DNA of 64,000 nucleotides from NCBI RefSeq assembly GCF_900095225.1, contig NZ_LT607416.1, positions 62,001 through 126,000 on the forward strand. The letters are read 5' to 3'. Of the stretch, positions 9,554-23,073 are shown one piece after another (positions within the stretch are counted from its first letter, which is position 1; each line of letters starts with the position of its first letter). The notes beneath the pieces are model-generated. The model was not told where the DNA came from and made no database searches. It was given only the letters and a program-made list of their open reading frames with translations. The translations under genes were made by a program, and so were the position numbers. Origin of the DNA: Pseudomonas sp. UMAB-08 (lineage in GTDB: Bacteria; Pseudomonadota; Gammaproteobacteria; Pseudomonadales; Pseudomonadaceae).

Positions 9554-10831
9554 ATGACGACTAAGGCGCCTCAGGCGAGCACAGGCCCCCGTGACATCAA
9601 TGAACTGCTGATCGATGCCGAAGCTGACGATGAGCAGGTGCAGCAACATCATCCGGTACTAAAACGTCCCTGGCTGTTGTTACTGGGGCTGGTATTGGTC
9701 GCCTTGAACCTGCGTCCGGCGTTGTCGAGCATGGCGCCGATGCTCAGCGACGTATCGAAAAGCCTGGGCCTGTCGGCGGCCAAAGCCGGATTACTGACTA
9801 CGTTGCCCGTGCTGTGTCTGGGATTGTTCGCGCCGTTGGCGCCGATTCTGGCGCGGCGTTTTGGCAGCGAGCGGGTGGTCTTGGGCATTTTGCTGACGCT
9901 GGCGGGCGGGATCATTCTGCGCAGTTCATTCGGTGAAACGGGGCTGTTTGCAGGCAGTATTCTGGCCGGGGCGAGCATCGGCATCATCGGTGTGTTGCTG
10001 CCGGGGATCGTTAAACGGGATTTCGCCAAACAGGCCGGGACCATGACGGGCGTCTACACCATGGCCTTGTGTCTGGGCGCAGCGATGGCTGCCGGCTCGA
10101 CCGTTCCGTTAAGCCAGTATTTCGACAACAGTTGGGCGACGGGCCTTGGTTTCTGGATCATTCCAGCAATGCTCGCGGCTGTGTTCTGGTTACCCCAGAC
10201 ACGTCAGGAGCAGGGTCTGCACCGAGTCGCCTACCGTGTGCATGGATTGCTGCGTGATCGACTGGCATGGCAAGTCACCCTTTATATGGGCCTGCAATCA
10301 TCGCTGGCATACATCGTGTTTGGTTGGTTGCCATCGATTCTGATCAGCCGTGGTCTGTCCCCGACCCAAGCGGGTCTGGTGTTGTCCGGTTCGCTCATGG
10401 TGCAACTGATCAGTGCCCTGACTGCGCCTTGGCTGGCGACACGCGGGAAGGACCAGCGGCTGGCGATTTTGGTGGTGATGCTGCTGACGCTCGGCGGTTT
10501 GTTCGGTTGCCTCTATGGGCCGCTCGACGGTCTGTGGGGTTGGGCAATTGTTTTGGGCCTGGGGCAGGGCGGGACCTTCAGCCTTGCGCTGACCCTGATC
10601 GTGTTGCGCTCGCGGGATTCACATGTCGCGGCCAACCTGTCGAGCATGGCTCAAGGCTTCGGTTATACCCTCGCTTCCCTGGGGCCGTTCGCGGTGGGTA
10701 TCGTTCATGACTTGACCGATGGCTGGAATGCCGTTGGCTGGATTTTCGCTGTTGTCGGTCTGGCCGCGATCGTTTTCGGGCTGGGCGCCGGGCGTGCGTT
10801 GTACGTACAGGTCCACAGCGAGAAAGTCTGA
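9554..10831 (+). CDS. CynX/NimT-family MFS transporter
   Basis: A 425-residue major-facilitator protein with a polar 35-residue N-terminus and about twelve hydrophobic helices. LVALNLRPALSSMAPMLSDV in the first helix is the characteristic CynX/NimT opening. The loop between helices 2 and 3 carries RRFGSERV, the MFS motif-A region. It probably exports or imports a small anionic compound; the substrate cannot be told from sequence (cyanate and nitroimidazole resistance are known for relatives). The ATG at 9554 has only a weak ribosome site (GAGAATCAA). It is divergent from hcp. Confidence 0.85.
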   Translation: MTTKAPQASTGPRDINELLIDAEADDEQVQQHHPVLKRPWLLLLGLVLVALNLRPALSSMAPMLSDVSKSLGLSAAKAGLLTTLPVLCLGLFAPLAPILARRFGSERVVLGILLTLAGGIILRSSFGETGLFAGSILAGASIGIIGVLLPGIVKRDFAKQAGTMTGVYTMALCLGAAMAAGSTVPLSQYFDNSWATGLGFWIIPAMLAAVFWLPQTRQEQGLHRVAYRVHGLLRDRLAWQVTLYMGLQSSLAYIVFGWLPSILISRGLSPTQAGLVLSGSLMVQLISALTAPWLATRGKDQRLAILVVMLLTLGGLFGCLYGPLDGLWGWAIVLGLGQGGTFSLALTLIVLRSRDSHVAANLSSMAQGFGYTLASLGPFAVGIVHDLTDGWNAVGWIFAVVGLAAIVFGLGAGRALYVQVHSEKV

Positions 10832-10923
10832 GCGACGGTATTCTCGTCGCGAATGCAGATAGTCAGGGCATGGGGTGCAGGCTATCGTGCAGGCATCTTT
10901 CGTGAGCCATGGAACCGGACTGT

Positions 10924-11412
10924 ATGAGCGAAGCAACACGCCTGAGCGATGCCAACAACGCAGTAATCACTAAGTTTTACCAGGCGTTCAGCCGGCTGGA
11001 CGCTGAGGCCATGAGCGCCTGCTACACCGAGGACGTTCTGTTCAGTGATCCGGTGTTTGGCGAGCTGCGCGGACGGCAAGCTGGTGACATGTGGCGCATG
11101 TTGACCTCGCGGGCCAAAGAGTTTTCCGTGACCTTCGACAGCGTGCGCGCCGACGAGCGCACTGGCGGTGCCCATTGGGTCGCGACCTACCTGTTCAGCC
11201 AGACCGGCAACACCGTGGTCAACGATATCCAGGCGCGCTTCGTGTTTCGCGACGGAAAGATCTGCGAACATCGTGACCATTTCGACCTGTGGCGTTGGTC
11301 GCGTCAGGCCTTGGGCGCCAAAGGTCTGCTGTTGGGCTGGACACCGCTTGTGCAAAACGCGATTCGGGCTCAGGCGCAGAAAGGCCTGAAAGCTTTCCAG
11401 GCCGGGCGCTGA
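10924..11412 (+). CDS. SnoaL-like / NTF2-fold protein
   Basis: A 162-residue protein with the alpha+beta-barrel pattern of the SnoaL/NTF2 superfamily: FYQAFSRLDAEAMSACYTEDVLFSDPVF near the N-terminus and ARFVFRDGKICEHRDHFDLW later. Such proteins are often small isomerases, hydrolases or binding proteins; the reaction here is unknown. An upstream in-frame ATG at 10909 is possible, but 10924 gives the usual start MSEATRLSD. It is followed closely by the GIY-YIG gene on the same strand. Confidence 0.75.
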   Translation: MSEATRLSDANNAVITKFYQAFSRLDAEAMSACYTEDVLFSDPVFGELRGRQAGDMWRMLTSRAKEFSVTFDSVRADERTGGAHWVATYLFSQTGNTVVNDIQARFVFRDGKICEHRDHFDLWRWSRQALGAKGLLLGWTPLVQNAIRAQAQKGLKAFQAGR

Positions 11413-11454
11413 CGCTCTGCTAAGATCGTCAGCTCGCTCTAACTGCCTGCGTTC

Positions 11455-11784
11455 ATGACCACCATGCAAGAAGCTTCCCTCACGCCGGCCGACGATACGC
11501 CGATGACGATCAACGCCGGCAAGCCCTGGTTCGTCTATCTGGTGCGCGCGGCCAACGGTTCGTTGTACTGCGGAATCAGCGATGATCCCCAGCGCCGTTT
11601 TGCCGCCCATCAAAGTGGCAAGGGTGCGCGCTTCTTCTATTCCAGCCCGGCGGTCGCGCTGGTCTACACCGAAGCCTGCTGCGATAAACGTGAGGCCTTG
11701 CGTCAGGAACGGTTGATCAAGCAGTTGAAAAAAAGCGCCAAGGAAGCCCTGGTATTGAGTGCGGTTGCTGATCCATCGGCGTGA
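11455..11784 (+). CDS. GIY-YIG nuclease-fold protein (YhbQ/UPF0213 type)
   Basis: A 109-residue protein with a single GIY-YIG domain: [17 protein letters not shown] contains both motif strands, followed by a conserved Arg in DPQRRFAAH and the Glu of [10 protein letters not shown]. The first 24 residues are an unconserved extension, so an internal start is possible. Relatives act on DNA, and E. coli YhbQ shows nuclease activity, but the physiological role is unclear. It lies 42 bases after the SnoaL-like gene and may be cotranscribed. Confidence 0.85.
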   Translation: MTTMQEASLTPADDTPMTINAGKPWFVYLVRAANGSLYCGISDDPQRRFAAHQSGKGARFFYSSPAVALVYTEACCDKREALRQERLIKQLKKSAKEALVLSAVADPSA

Positions 11785-11868
11785 TGAGCGGTTATCAGGC
11801 TGACCGGGTAGGCTCGCAGGACTCAGGCAGGTAAGCTGCTGACTTTCCATCTGAAGGGCGGACCGAAC

Positions 11869-12801
11869 ATGACAGAGCTGATCCTGCACCATTACCCAGC
11901 CTCGCCGTTTTCCGAAAAAGCCCGTTTGATCCTGGGCTTCAAAGGGCTGTCGTGGCGCTCGGTGATGATCTCACCCGTCATGCCAAAGCCTGACCTGACC
12001 GCATTGACCGGGGGTTATCGCAAGACGCCGGTGCTGCAAGTGGGGGCCGATATCTATTGCGACACGGCCTTGATGGCCCGCCGTTTGGAACAGCAGAAAG
12101 CCTCACCTACGTTTTTCCCCGAAGGCCAGGAATTCACCGTGGCCAGCTTCGCTGCCTGGTCCGATTCAATCATGTTCCAGCATGCCGTGAGCCTGGTGTT
12201 CCAGCCAGAATCCATCGCCCTGCGTTTTGCCAAAGTACCGCCCGAGGCGGTCAAAGCCTTTATTGCCGACCGTGCCGGGTTGTTCAGTGGCGGCACCGCA
12301 TCACGGCTGACGCTGGAGCAGGCCAAGCATCAATGGCCGACCCTGATGTCCCGGTTGGAGCTGCAACTGGAACGCAATGGCGACTTCCTGTTCGGTGAGG
12401 CCTCCATTGCCGACTTCTCCCTGGCCCACACCCTGTGGTTTCTCAAGCAGACGCCCGTGACCGCACCGTTTGTCGATGCCTACCCGGCGGTGTCGACGTG
12501 GTTGAATCGAGTGCTGGGCTTCGGTCACGGTGCGTTCAGCGACATGAGTGCCACAGACGCTCTGGAGATCGCTCGTAACGCTACGCCTGCCGCGCTGCCG
12601 GACGAGGTCTTCGAGGACCCGAACGGCTTCACCCCCGGCCAGAAAGTGGCCATCTCCGCCGTTGACTACGGCGTCGATCCGGTGGAAGGCGAGTTAGTCT
12701 TTGCGGGTCGTGAAGAGCTGATTCTGCGTCGCGAGGACGAGCGCACGGGTGTAGTGCATGTGCACTTTCCGCGCTTTGGATTTCGGATCGAGGCGCGCTG
12801 A
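11869..12801 (+). CDS. Glutathione S-transferase family protein with C-terminal extension
   Basis: A 310-residue protein. Residues 1-80 form the thioredoxin-like GST N-domain (HHYPASPFSEKARLIL, then KTPVLQVGADIYCDT with the cis-Pro). Residues 85-215 are the helical C-domain. About 80 further residues follow (from roughly 230), containing GQKVAISAVDYGVDPVEGEL and looking like a small beta-rich module not found in ordinary 200-220-residue GSTs. Likely glutathione-linked detoxification or binding in the cytoplasm; substrate unknown. The ATG at 11869 follows AGGGCGGACCGAAC. Confidence 0.85.
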   Translation: MTELILHHYPASPFSEKARLILGFKGLSWRSVMISPVMPKPDLTALTGGYRKTPVLQVGADIYCDTALMARRLEQQKASPTFFPEGQEFTVASFAAWSDSIMFQHAVSLVFQPESIALRFAKVPPEAVKAFIADRAGLFSGGTASRLTLEQAKHQWPTLMSRLELQLERNGDFLFGEASIADFSLAHTLWFLKQTPVTAPFVDAYPAVSTWLNRVLGFGHGAFSDMSATDALEIARNATPAALPDEVFEDPNGFTPGQKVAISAVDYGVDPVEGELVFAGREELILRREDERTGVVHVHFPRFGFRIEAR

Positions 12802-12839
12802 GCAGAAAGTCCCGCGCCTGCTTTCGGGTGCTGCTGACA

Positions 12840-13190
12840 TCACTTCAATGCCGCCAGGATCGCTTCCGGGCTGAATCCCCTGATCAACGTGCCATTTACG
12901 TCGATCAGCGGGATGCCGCGTCCACCCAACGCCTCATAGGCCTTGCGCCCTTCGGCTGACTTCTCGATATCAAACTCTTTGTACGGGATGCCTTTGCTGT
13001 CGAGAAAACGTCGGGTCTTTTTGCAGTAGCCGCACCAGTCAGTGGCGTACAGCACGACGTTGGCCTGCGCCTGACGTTGAGTCGCCACTGCCGAGGACGG
13101 CGAGAACAGGTGTTCGATCTTGCCCCAGTTCTGGTAAGCCACAACCACGAGCATGATCAGCAGAAACTTTTTCAGCGTGCGCGTCAGCAT
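12840..13190 (-). CDS. Membrane-anchored glutaredoxin-like protein
   Basis: A 116-residue protein. An N-terminal hydrophobic helix (FLLIMLVVVAYQNW, about 9-22) acts as anchor or uncleaved signal. A glutaredoxin fold follows, with the active-site dithiol Cys53-Gly-Tyr-Cys56 (TDWCGYCKKTRRF), and GGRGIPLIDVNG supplies the cis-Pro loop. It would catalyse thiol-disulfide exchange. The anchor suggests it faces the periplasm or sits at the membrane, unlike cytosolic glutaredoxins. It lies 22 bases downstream of yejK on the same strand. Confidence 0.85.
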   Translation of the reverse strand: MLTRTLKKFLLIMLVVVAYQNWGKIEHLFSPSSAVATQRQAQANVVLYATDWCGYCKKTRRFLDSKGIPYKEFDIEKSAEGRKAYEALGGRGIPLIDVNGTLIRGFSPEAILAALK

Positions 13191-13212
13191 CTGCCAGAGC
13201 CCTTTTTAACCA

Positions 13213-14214
13213 TCACCGGCGCTTCAACTGGTCAGTGAGTTGGGTGGGCAGACCTTTGATGATCAAAGTGCCAGCCTCTTCGTCGTACTCGATTTTATCG
13301 CCCAGCAAATGGGCCTCAAAGCTGATCGACAGACCCTCTGCACGGCCGGTGAAACGGCGGAACTGATTCAGGGTGCGCTTATCCGCCGGGATCTCCGGAG
13401 ACAGGCCATAGTCCTTGTTGCGGATGTGTTCATAGAACGCGCGTGGGCGTTCTTCGTCGATCAGCCCTGAAAGCACTTCCAGGCCCATGGGCTCGCCGAT
13501 CTTGCTTTGGCTGCTGGCGTAGTCGACCAGTGTCTTGGTCTTCTCGCGGGCGGACTCTTCCGGCAGGTCTTCGCTCTCCACGAAGTCGCTGAAGGCCTTG
13601 AGCAGGGTGCGGGTTTCGCCCGGACCATCGACACCTTCCTGGCAGCCGATGAAGTCACGGAAGTATTCCGAAACCTTTTTGCCGTTCTTGCCCTTGATGA
13701 AGGAAATGTACTGCTTGGACTGCTTGTTGTTCTGCCACTCGGAAATATTCACCCGTGCGGCCAGGTGCAATTGGCCCAGGTCCAGATGGCGCGACGGCGT
13801 CACGTCCAGTTCGGCATTCACTGCCACGCCTTCACTGTGGTGCAACAGGGCGATGGCCAGGTAGTCGGTCATGCCTTGTTGGTAGTGGGCGAACAAAACG
13901 TGGCCGCCGACCGAGAGGTTGGATTCTTCCATCAGCTTCTGCAGGTGCTCGACGGCGACCCGACTGAATGCGGTGAAATCCTTGCCGCCTTCCAGGTATT
14001 CCTTCAACCAGCCGCTGAAAGGGTGCGCGCCGGATTCGGCGTGGAAAAACCCCCAGGCTTTGCCTTGCTTGGCGTTATAGCTCTCGTTGAGGTCGGCGAG
14101 CATGTGCTCGATGGCCTGGGACTCAGCGAGTTCGGAGTCGCGCGCATGCAGGACTGCTGGCGTACCGTCGGGTTTTTTGTCGATCAGGTGGACGATGCAA
14201 TGACGGATCGGCAT
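13213..14214 (-). CDS. yejK: Nucleoid-associated protein YejK (NdpA)
   Basis: A 333-residue nucleoid-associated protein starting [20 protein letters not shown], the conserved YejK N-terminus. It contains [19 protein letters not shown] and [22 protein letters not shown], both family hallmarks. The frame stays open upstream, but the ATG at 14214 gives the right N-terminus and follows GAGAAG. It binds DNA in the nucleoid; the precise role is unclear. It is divergent from an HU gene, so two nucleoid proteins share one intergenic region. Confidence 0.92.
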   Translation of the reverse strand: MPIRHCIVHLIDKKPDGTPAVLHARDSELAESQAIEHMLADLNESYNAKQGKAWGFFHAESGAHPFSGWLKEYLEGGKDFTAFSRVAVEHLQKLMEESNLSVGGHVLFAHYQQGMTDYLAIALLHHSEGVAVNAELDVTPSRHLDLGQLHLAARVNISEWQNNKQSKQYISFIKGKNGKKVSEYFRDFIGCQEGVDGPGETRTLLKAFSDFVESEDLPEESAREKTKTLVDYASSQSKIGEPMGLEVLSGLIDEERPRAFYEHIRNKDYGLSPEIPADKRTLNQFRRFTGRAEGLSISFEAHLLGDKIEYDEEAGTLIIKGLPTQLTDQLKRR

Positions 14215-14630
14215 GGGCTTCTCGGCTGGGGTAAACGGATGATGAAGCGCTGCGGTGGAGCCCGCGCTCAATTCAAGGTCGGGCAGTGTAACGCACCTTG
14301 GGCACTGCCAGAACGCCTCGCAAGACACGGGTTTTGGCCTGAATCAGGCGTTTGCCCTGTATTTTTCATGCTCTAACGCTCTAAAGCTGACCAAATGGGT
14401 AGGTAGGTGCGGATATTTGATCGTCTCTGTGCTAGTTTTGCCCGGTCTTGCGCACTTGAAGGGCGCTAAGCATGCAGTTTGTAAGCGTCAGGTCGAACCA
14501 AAGCCCGGTTTCAGTATCTACATTTCGCGATTAATCGTGGCTGCTACTGGAGGGCCGGATTCATTGTCTGGCCCCAGGCCGATGCCGCATTCTGCAATCC
14601 ACATGAATTTGATAGGGAAGGAACACCACC
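14215..14630. other. 416-base divergent intergenic region between yejK and the HU gene
   Basis: This region should hold promoters for both nucleoid-protein genes. I see no coding sequence with a ribosome site, and no palindrome or sigma-factor box strong enough to name. The HU side has the ribosome site AGGGAAGGA shortly before the ATG at 14631. Confidence 0.4.
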
Positions 14631-14912
14631 ATGGCTCTGACTAAAGACCAATTGATCGCCGATATCGCTGAAGCTATCGACGCGCCAAAAACCACCGCGC
14701 GTAATGCTCTTGAGCAATTGGGCCAAATTGTTGCTGACCAACTGGAAAATGGCGCTGAAATCACTTTGCCAGGCATTGGCAAATTGAAAGTGACCGAGCG
14801 TCCAGCTCGCACTGGCCGTAACCCGTCGACGGGCGCTGCCATCGAAATCGCTGCCAAAAAAGTGATCAAGTTCGTGCCTGCCAAAGGGTTGACCGATTCG
14901 GTTAACAAGTAA
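14631..14912 (+). CDS. hupN: HU-family DNA-binding protein
   Basis: A 93-residue HU protein: MALTKDQLIADIAEAIDAPK starts the helical dimerisation body, GIGKLKVTERPARTGRNPSTG is the DNA-binding arm with the conserved proline, and AAKKVIKFVPAKGL closes the fold. It bends and compacts DNA as a dimer. Pseudomonads have several HU paralogues. The position next to rlmF and valS agrees with the copy named hupN in P. putida; I recall that from gene order, so the symbol is less certain than the family. A strong ribosome site and two downstream hairpins suggest high expression of a single-gene transcript. Confidence 0.92.
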   Translation: MALTKDQLIADIAEAIDAPKTTARNALEQLGQIVADQLENGAEITLPGIGKLKVTERPARTGRNPSTGAAIEIAAKKVIKFVPAKGLTDSVNK

Positions 14913-14917
14913 GCCGA

Positions 14918-14939
14918 AGCTGCCTTAAGGGCAGTTTTT
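14918..14939 (+). terminator. First terminator after the HU gene
   Basis: CTGCC and GGCAG pair around TTAAG and are followed by TTTTT, eight bases after the stop codon. Confidence 0.75.
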
Positions 14940-14948
14940 ACTTGCTGT

Positions 14949-14988
14949 AAAAAAGCCGTGCTCCGGATCGCTCCGGGCACGGCTTTTT
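14949..14988. terminator. Bidirectional terminator between HU gene and rlmF
   Basis: AAAAAGCCGTGC pairs with GCACGGCTTTTT. An inner CCGG/CCGG pairing strengthens the stem. A-run and T-run flanks allow termination of the HU transcript on plus and of rlmF on minus. Confidence 0.85.
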
Positions 14989-15019
14989 CAGGCCTGCGGT
15001 AAACCCATCCAGCGTGAAC

Positions 15020-16021
15020 TCAGCTTTTGGCCGATGCCCAGCGCTCCAGGCGCCATGCTTGCTGCTGTGCTTTGTCGAGGAAAGTCCAGGCAACGAAGCG
15101 GCTCTGCTTCTGGCCTTGTGACATTTCCACCACGTGGCTTTCCACAACCCCGGCCTTTTTCAGCGTGCTTTGAATCGAGGCCAGGTTGGAAGCCTTCGAT
15201 ACCAGCGTGCTGAACCAGAATACCTGCCGCGGTACCTGCTTGCTCTCGTTGATCAGTTGCGTCACGAAGCCAATTTCGCCGCCTTCGCACCACAATTCCT
15301 GCGACTGCCCACCAAAGTTCAAGACCGGCAATTTGCGCTTGGGATCAGCTTTGCCGAGGGCGCGCCATTTGCGTTGACTGCCGCGTTGCGCTTCGTCGAT
15401 TGAGGCGTGGAACGGCGGGTTGCATACGCTCAGGTCGAAACGTTCGTCGCTGCGCAGCAGGTCCAGAAGGATGTGCGAGCGATTGCTTTGCAGGCGCAGA
15501 CTGATGGCTTTGCTCAGGCCATTGGACTTGACGATGGCGGTAGCGGCCGCAACGGCAGTCGGATCGATCTCCGAGCCAAGGAACTGCCAGCCGTAGTCGC
15601 TGTGACCGATCAACGGATAGACGCAGTTGGCGCCCATGCCGATATCCAGCGCACGAATCGACGCACCGCGCGGGATAACGCCGTCGTTGCTGCTGGCCAA
15701 CAGGTCAGCGATGAAGTGCAGGTAATCGGCACGTCCTGGAATCGGCGGGCAAAGATAGTCCGCCGGGATATCCCAATGGGCAACGCCATAATAGGACTTG
15801 AGCAAGGCCCGGTTGAACACCCGTACGGCAGTCGGGTTGGCGAAGTCGATGCTTTCCTTGCCATACGGATTGATGACCACGAATTCGCCCAGTTCCGGGC
15901 TGCTTTTGATCAACTGCGCAAAATCGTAACGGCCTTGATGGCGGTTGCGGGGATGCAGGGTCGCTTTTTCACGGGGCTCGGCGGGTTTGTTGGGTGCTTT
16001 AGGTGTGCGTGGAGCTGTCAT
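15020..16021 (-). CDS. rlmF: 23S rRNA (adenine(1618)-N(6))-methyltransferase RlmF
   Basis: A 333-residue methyltransferase. The basic N-terminus is followed by [20 protein letters not shown], typical of RlmF (YbiN). The SAM-binding motif I is in [16 protein letters not shown] and the catalytic NPPF tetrad in [14 protein letters not shown]. It methylates N6 of A1618 in 23S rRNA. It is preceded by a perfect long inverted repeat that separates it from valS. The start at 16021 follows TTGACTCCTC, a weak ribosome site, but gives the conserved N-terminus. Confidence 0.92.
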   Translation of the reverse strand: MTAPRTPKAPNKPAEPREKATLHPRNRHQGRYDFAQLIKSSPELGEFVVINPYGKESIDFANPTAVRVFNRALLKSYYGVAHWDIPADYLCPPIPGRADYLHFIADLLASSNDGVIPRGASIRALDIGMGANCVYPLIGHSDYGWQFLGSEIDPTAVAAATAIVKSNGLSKAISLRLQSNRSHILLDLLRSDERFDLSVCNPPFHASIDEAQRGSQRKWRALGKADPKRKLPVLNFGGQSQELWCEGGEIGFVTQLINESKQVPRQVFWFSTLVSKASNLASIQSTLKKAGVVESHVVEMSQGQKQSRFVAWTFLDKAQQQAWRLERWASAKS

Positions 16022-16053
16022 GAGGAGTCAATTCTGTGAAGTGTAGGCGTAGC

Positions 16054-16157
16054 CCTGTAGGAGCTGCCGAAGGCTGCGATAAGGTTGGAACAACCTTCGC
16101 TTGTTTAAGACCACGACCGCTTCGCAGTCGATCGCAGCCTTCGGCAGCTCCTACAGG
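16054..16157. repeat. REPIN-like element: perfect 27-base inverted repeat
   Basis: The 27-base arm at 16054-16080 (starting CCTGTAGGAGCTGCCGAAGG) is exactly repeated in inverse orientation at 16131-16157, around a 50-base spacer. It follows the pseudomonad REP pattern (TGTAGGAGC...GCGAT), and paired inverted REPs are the usual REPIN form. It lies between valS and rlmF. There is no transposase nearby. Confidence 0.8.
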
Positions 16158-16162
16158 GTGCC

Positions 16163-16183
16163 ACTGGCTCGCTTGCGAGCCAG
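16163..16183. repeat. Short hairpin after valS
   Basis: CTGGCTCG and CGAGCCAG form a perfect stem around CTTG. In the valS direction no T-run follows, so I do not call it a firm terminator; it could be another REP-type hairpin. Confidence 0.4.
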
Positions 16184-16198
16184 TTTTACTTGTCGCCC

Positions 16199-19045
<2,847 letters not shown>

Positions 19046-19162
19046 GCGCGGCGGGACCCTAATAGGCATTAATTCAGGAAAGCCGACAAGTATAACGGGG
19101 ATGAACAGCGGGGCGTAGAGCGAGGCGATCACCAGCGGGATAAAAGTGCTGGTTCATGAGGT

Positions 19163-19192
19163 GTGCAGGCGCGGGCAAGCCCGCTCCTGCAC
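19163..19192. repeat. REP-like perfect palindrome before valS
   Basis: GTGCAGG and CCTGCAC flank GCGGGCAAGCCCGC, producing a near-perfect 30-base palindrome of REP type. It lies between the small unknown gene and valS and would fold in their transcript. Confidence 0.65.
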
Positions 19193-19206
19193 GGGTAAAC
19201 AGTTGC

Positions 19207-19629
19207 TCAGCTCTGATATTGACTTAACAACCGTTCCATCCGCGCATCAAGGCGGCGTTTGATTTCGGTTTCTATGTGCGGGGCGAAGTCGTCGATAACG
19301 TCTTGCATGATCAATTGCGCAGCGGCGCGCAATTCGCTTTCCAGGTGCAACAGGCGATCCGGGTTGGCGCTGACAGGTTCGGGTTGTGCCGCCGGAGGTT
19401 CTGGCGTCAGGGTCGGAATGTCCGCCTCTTCGACATCGGTGTCATCCGCGTCGGTGTGTGCCGTCGCCTGAGCGCCCACCACGTTGAACAGTAGCGGAAT
19501 CTGTACGTCGCTGGTGACCGAGTCGGTCAACAACGGCGGCTGCAGGGAGTCATCGCCGAGCAATTGGCGGATCGACTCGAGGTCATCCAGCAGATGCGCG
19601 GAGTCTTTCAGGGGTTTTTGAGTATCCAT
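19207..19629 (-). CDS. Conserved hypothetical protein between holC and valS
   Basis: A 140-residue acidic protein starting MDTQKPLKDSAHLLDDLESI. Residues 1-35 resemble an amphipathic helix, the middle (about 60-100) is disordered and rich in D, E, P and T (HTDADDTDVEEADIP), and the C-terminus is a predicted helix (LESELRAAAQLIMQDVIDDF) ending in basic residues. I do not recognise a domain. The start at 19629 lies 7 bases after the holC stop. The fixed place between holC and valS hints at a link to replication or just a conserved operon. Function unknown. Confidence 0.75.
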   Translation of the reverse strand: MDTQKPLKDSAHLLDDLESIRQLLGDDSLQPPLLTDSVTSDVQIPLLFNVVGAQATAHTDADDTDVEEADIPTLTPEPPAAQPEPVSANPDRLLHLESELRAAAQLIMQDVIDDFAPHIETEIKRRLDARMERLLSQYQS

Positions 19630-19636
19630 CGTGTGC

Positions 19637-20065
19637 TCAGAGACGCTGTAGCCGGTGATCTTGCAGAGGATAGCCCTGTTCACGATAGAAGCGGAAGCTC
19701 TCTCGTGCGGCCTGACGAATCGCCGGGTCTTCTACCACGACTTCCGCCACGCGGGCAAAGCGCTTGAAAAATTCGGGGATGCGCAGGTCCAGATTGACCA
19801 GCAGATCCTGATGGTGCCCAGGGTCATCGCCCAGGCCTAAAACGACGGGCGCGTCCTGATCGTCTTCCGCCGCGCCATGGGGCACGAAGCTTTCGCCCTT
19901 GAAGCGCCACAGCCTGGCGTCGAGGTCGTCGCGTTGGGCGGCATCGCTGCAATGGATGTACACCCGATGGCCCAGACGCCAGGCCTTTTCGCTGAGCTTG
20001 CAGGCGAAGTCCAGGCGTGCCAGCGGGTCAGCGCTGGGCAGGATATAAAAATCGACTTGAGTCAT
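19637..20065 (-). CDS. holC: DNA polymerase III subunit chi
   Basis: A 142-residue HolC starting MTQVDFYILPSADPLARLDF. The segment ACKLSEKAWRLGHRVYIHCS and the later LWRFKGESFVPHG are family hallmarks. Chi joins psi and SSB and links the clamp loader to single-stranded DNA. It is encoded downstream of pepA, as in most gammaproteobacteria. A hairpin at 20083-20112 lies in the short gap between the two. Confidence 0.93.
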   Translation of the reverse strand: MTQVDFYILPSADPLARLDFACKLSEKAWRLGHRVYIHCSDAAQRDDLDARLWRFKGESFVPHGAAEDDQDAPVVLGLGDDPGHHQDLLVNLDLRIPEFFKRFARVAEVVVEDPAIRQAARESFRFYREQGYPLQDHRLQRL

Positions 20066-20082
20066 GTCAGTTCCAGAGCGCA

Positions 20083-20112
20083 GGGCGTATCAGCCAGACG
20101 GCCGATACGCCC
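20083..20112. repeat. Hairpin in the pepA-holC gap
   Basis: GGGCGTATC and GATACGCCC are perfect inverted arms with additional GCC/GGC pairing inside. There is no T-run on either side, so it is more likely an mRNA stem or processing signal than a terminator. Confidence 0.5.
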
Positions 20113-20121
20113 TCAAGCGTT

Positions 20122-21951
<1,830 letters not shown>

Positions 21952-23073
21952 TTGATCGTCTTTCGTTATCTGTCCCGAGAAGTGCTGGTTACCTTGAGCG
22001 CGGTCAGCGCCGTGTTGTTGGTAATCATCATGAGCGGACGCTTCATCAAATACCTGGCTCAAGCCGCATCGGGTGTCCTCGACCCTGGTGTGTTGTTCAT
22101 GATCATGGGCTTTCGTCTGCCCGGCTTCATGCAACTGATCCTGCCACTGGGCTTGTTCCTGGGCATCCTTCTGGCATACGGACGGCTTTATCTGGAAAGC
22201 GAGATGACCGTTCTGGCCGCTACCGGCATGAGCCAGCAACGTTTGCTGTGGATGACCATGGCGCCCGCGACCCTGGTTGCGCTGCTGGTCACCTGGCTGA
22301 GCCTGGGGCTGGCGCCGCAAGGGGCTGCGCAGGTCTCTATGATCGTCAATCAGCAAGACGCACTGACCGAATTCGACACACTGGTTCCCGGCCGTTTCCA
22401 GGCGCTGCGCGACGGCACCCGGATCACCTACACAGAGACACTGTCAGACGACCGCGCGCTTCTGGGTGGGGTGTTCATTTCCGAGAAACGCGTGTCCCAG
22501 AACGGCGCGAAGGATCCGGGGATCTCGGTACTGGTTGCTGAAAAGGGACGCCAGGAGGTCAAGGCTGATGGCCGCCGTTATCTGATTCTGGAAAACGGTT
22601 ATCGCTATGACGGTAATCCTGGCGAGGCCAATTACCGCGCAATCAAGTACGACACGTACGGTGCGCTGTTGCCCAAGCCCGAGATCAGCGAGGAGGTCAC
22701 CGACCGCGAGGCGATTCCGACCCGTGATTTGTTCGGCAGTGACAATCCCCGCTACAAAGCCGAGTTGCAGTGGCGGCTCGCGCTGCCCTTGCTGGTGTTT
22801 ATCGTGACATTGATTGCGGTGCCGCTGTCCCGGGCCAACCCGCGTCAGGGCCGTTTCCTCAAGCTGCTTCCGGCGATTCTTCTGTATATGGCTTATCTGA
22901 CCATTTTGATTGCTGCTCGCGGTGCGCTGGAGCGGGGCAAGATTCCAATGAGCCTTGGCCTTTGGTGGGTGCATCTGCTGTTTCTGGGCATTGGGCTGCT
23001 GTTGCTTTACTGGGAAGCCCTGCGATTGAAGTTTGCGAGTCGCCGCAGCATGCAGGAGGTGGCCCGTGGTTAA
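21952..23073 (+). CDS. lptF: LPS export ABC transporter permease LptF
   Basis: A 373-residue inner-membrane permease with six hydrophobic segments, three before and three after a large periplasmic beta-jellyroll. LPS is taken from the inner membrane by LptB2FG and passed to LptC. The start is a TTG at 21952: it gives the usual MIVFRYLSREVLVTLSAV and lies eight bases after CTGGAG, whereas the upstream GTG overlaps that ribosome site. The 3' end overlaps lptG by eight bases. Confidence 0.95.
   Translation: MIVFRYLSREVLVTLSAVSAVLLVIIMSGRFIKYLAQAASGVLDPGVLFMIMGFRLPGFMQLILPLGLFLGILLAYGRLYLESEMTVLAATGMSQQRLLWMTMAPATLVALLVTWLSLGLAPQGAAQVSMIVNQQDALTEFDTLVPGRFQALRDGTRITYTETLSDDRALLGGVFISEKRVSQNGAKDPGISVLVAEKGRQEVKADGRRYLILENGYRYDGNPGEANYRAIKYDTYGALLPKPEISEEVTDREAIPTRDLFGSDNPRYKAELQWRLALPLLVFIVTLIAVPLSRANPRQGRFLKLLPAILLYMAYLTILIAARGALERGKIPMSLGLWWVHLLFLGIGLLLLYWEALRLKFASRRSMQEVARG

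Noticed and set aside
20083..20112. Terminator between pepA and holC
   Set aside because: A strong hairpin but no T-run in either direction; kept only as a repeat.
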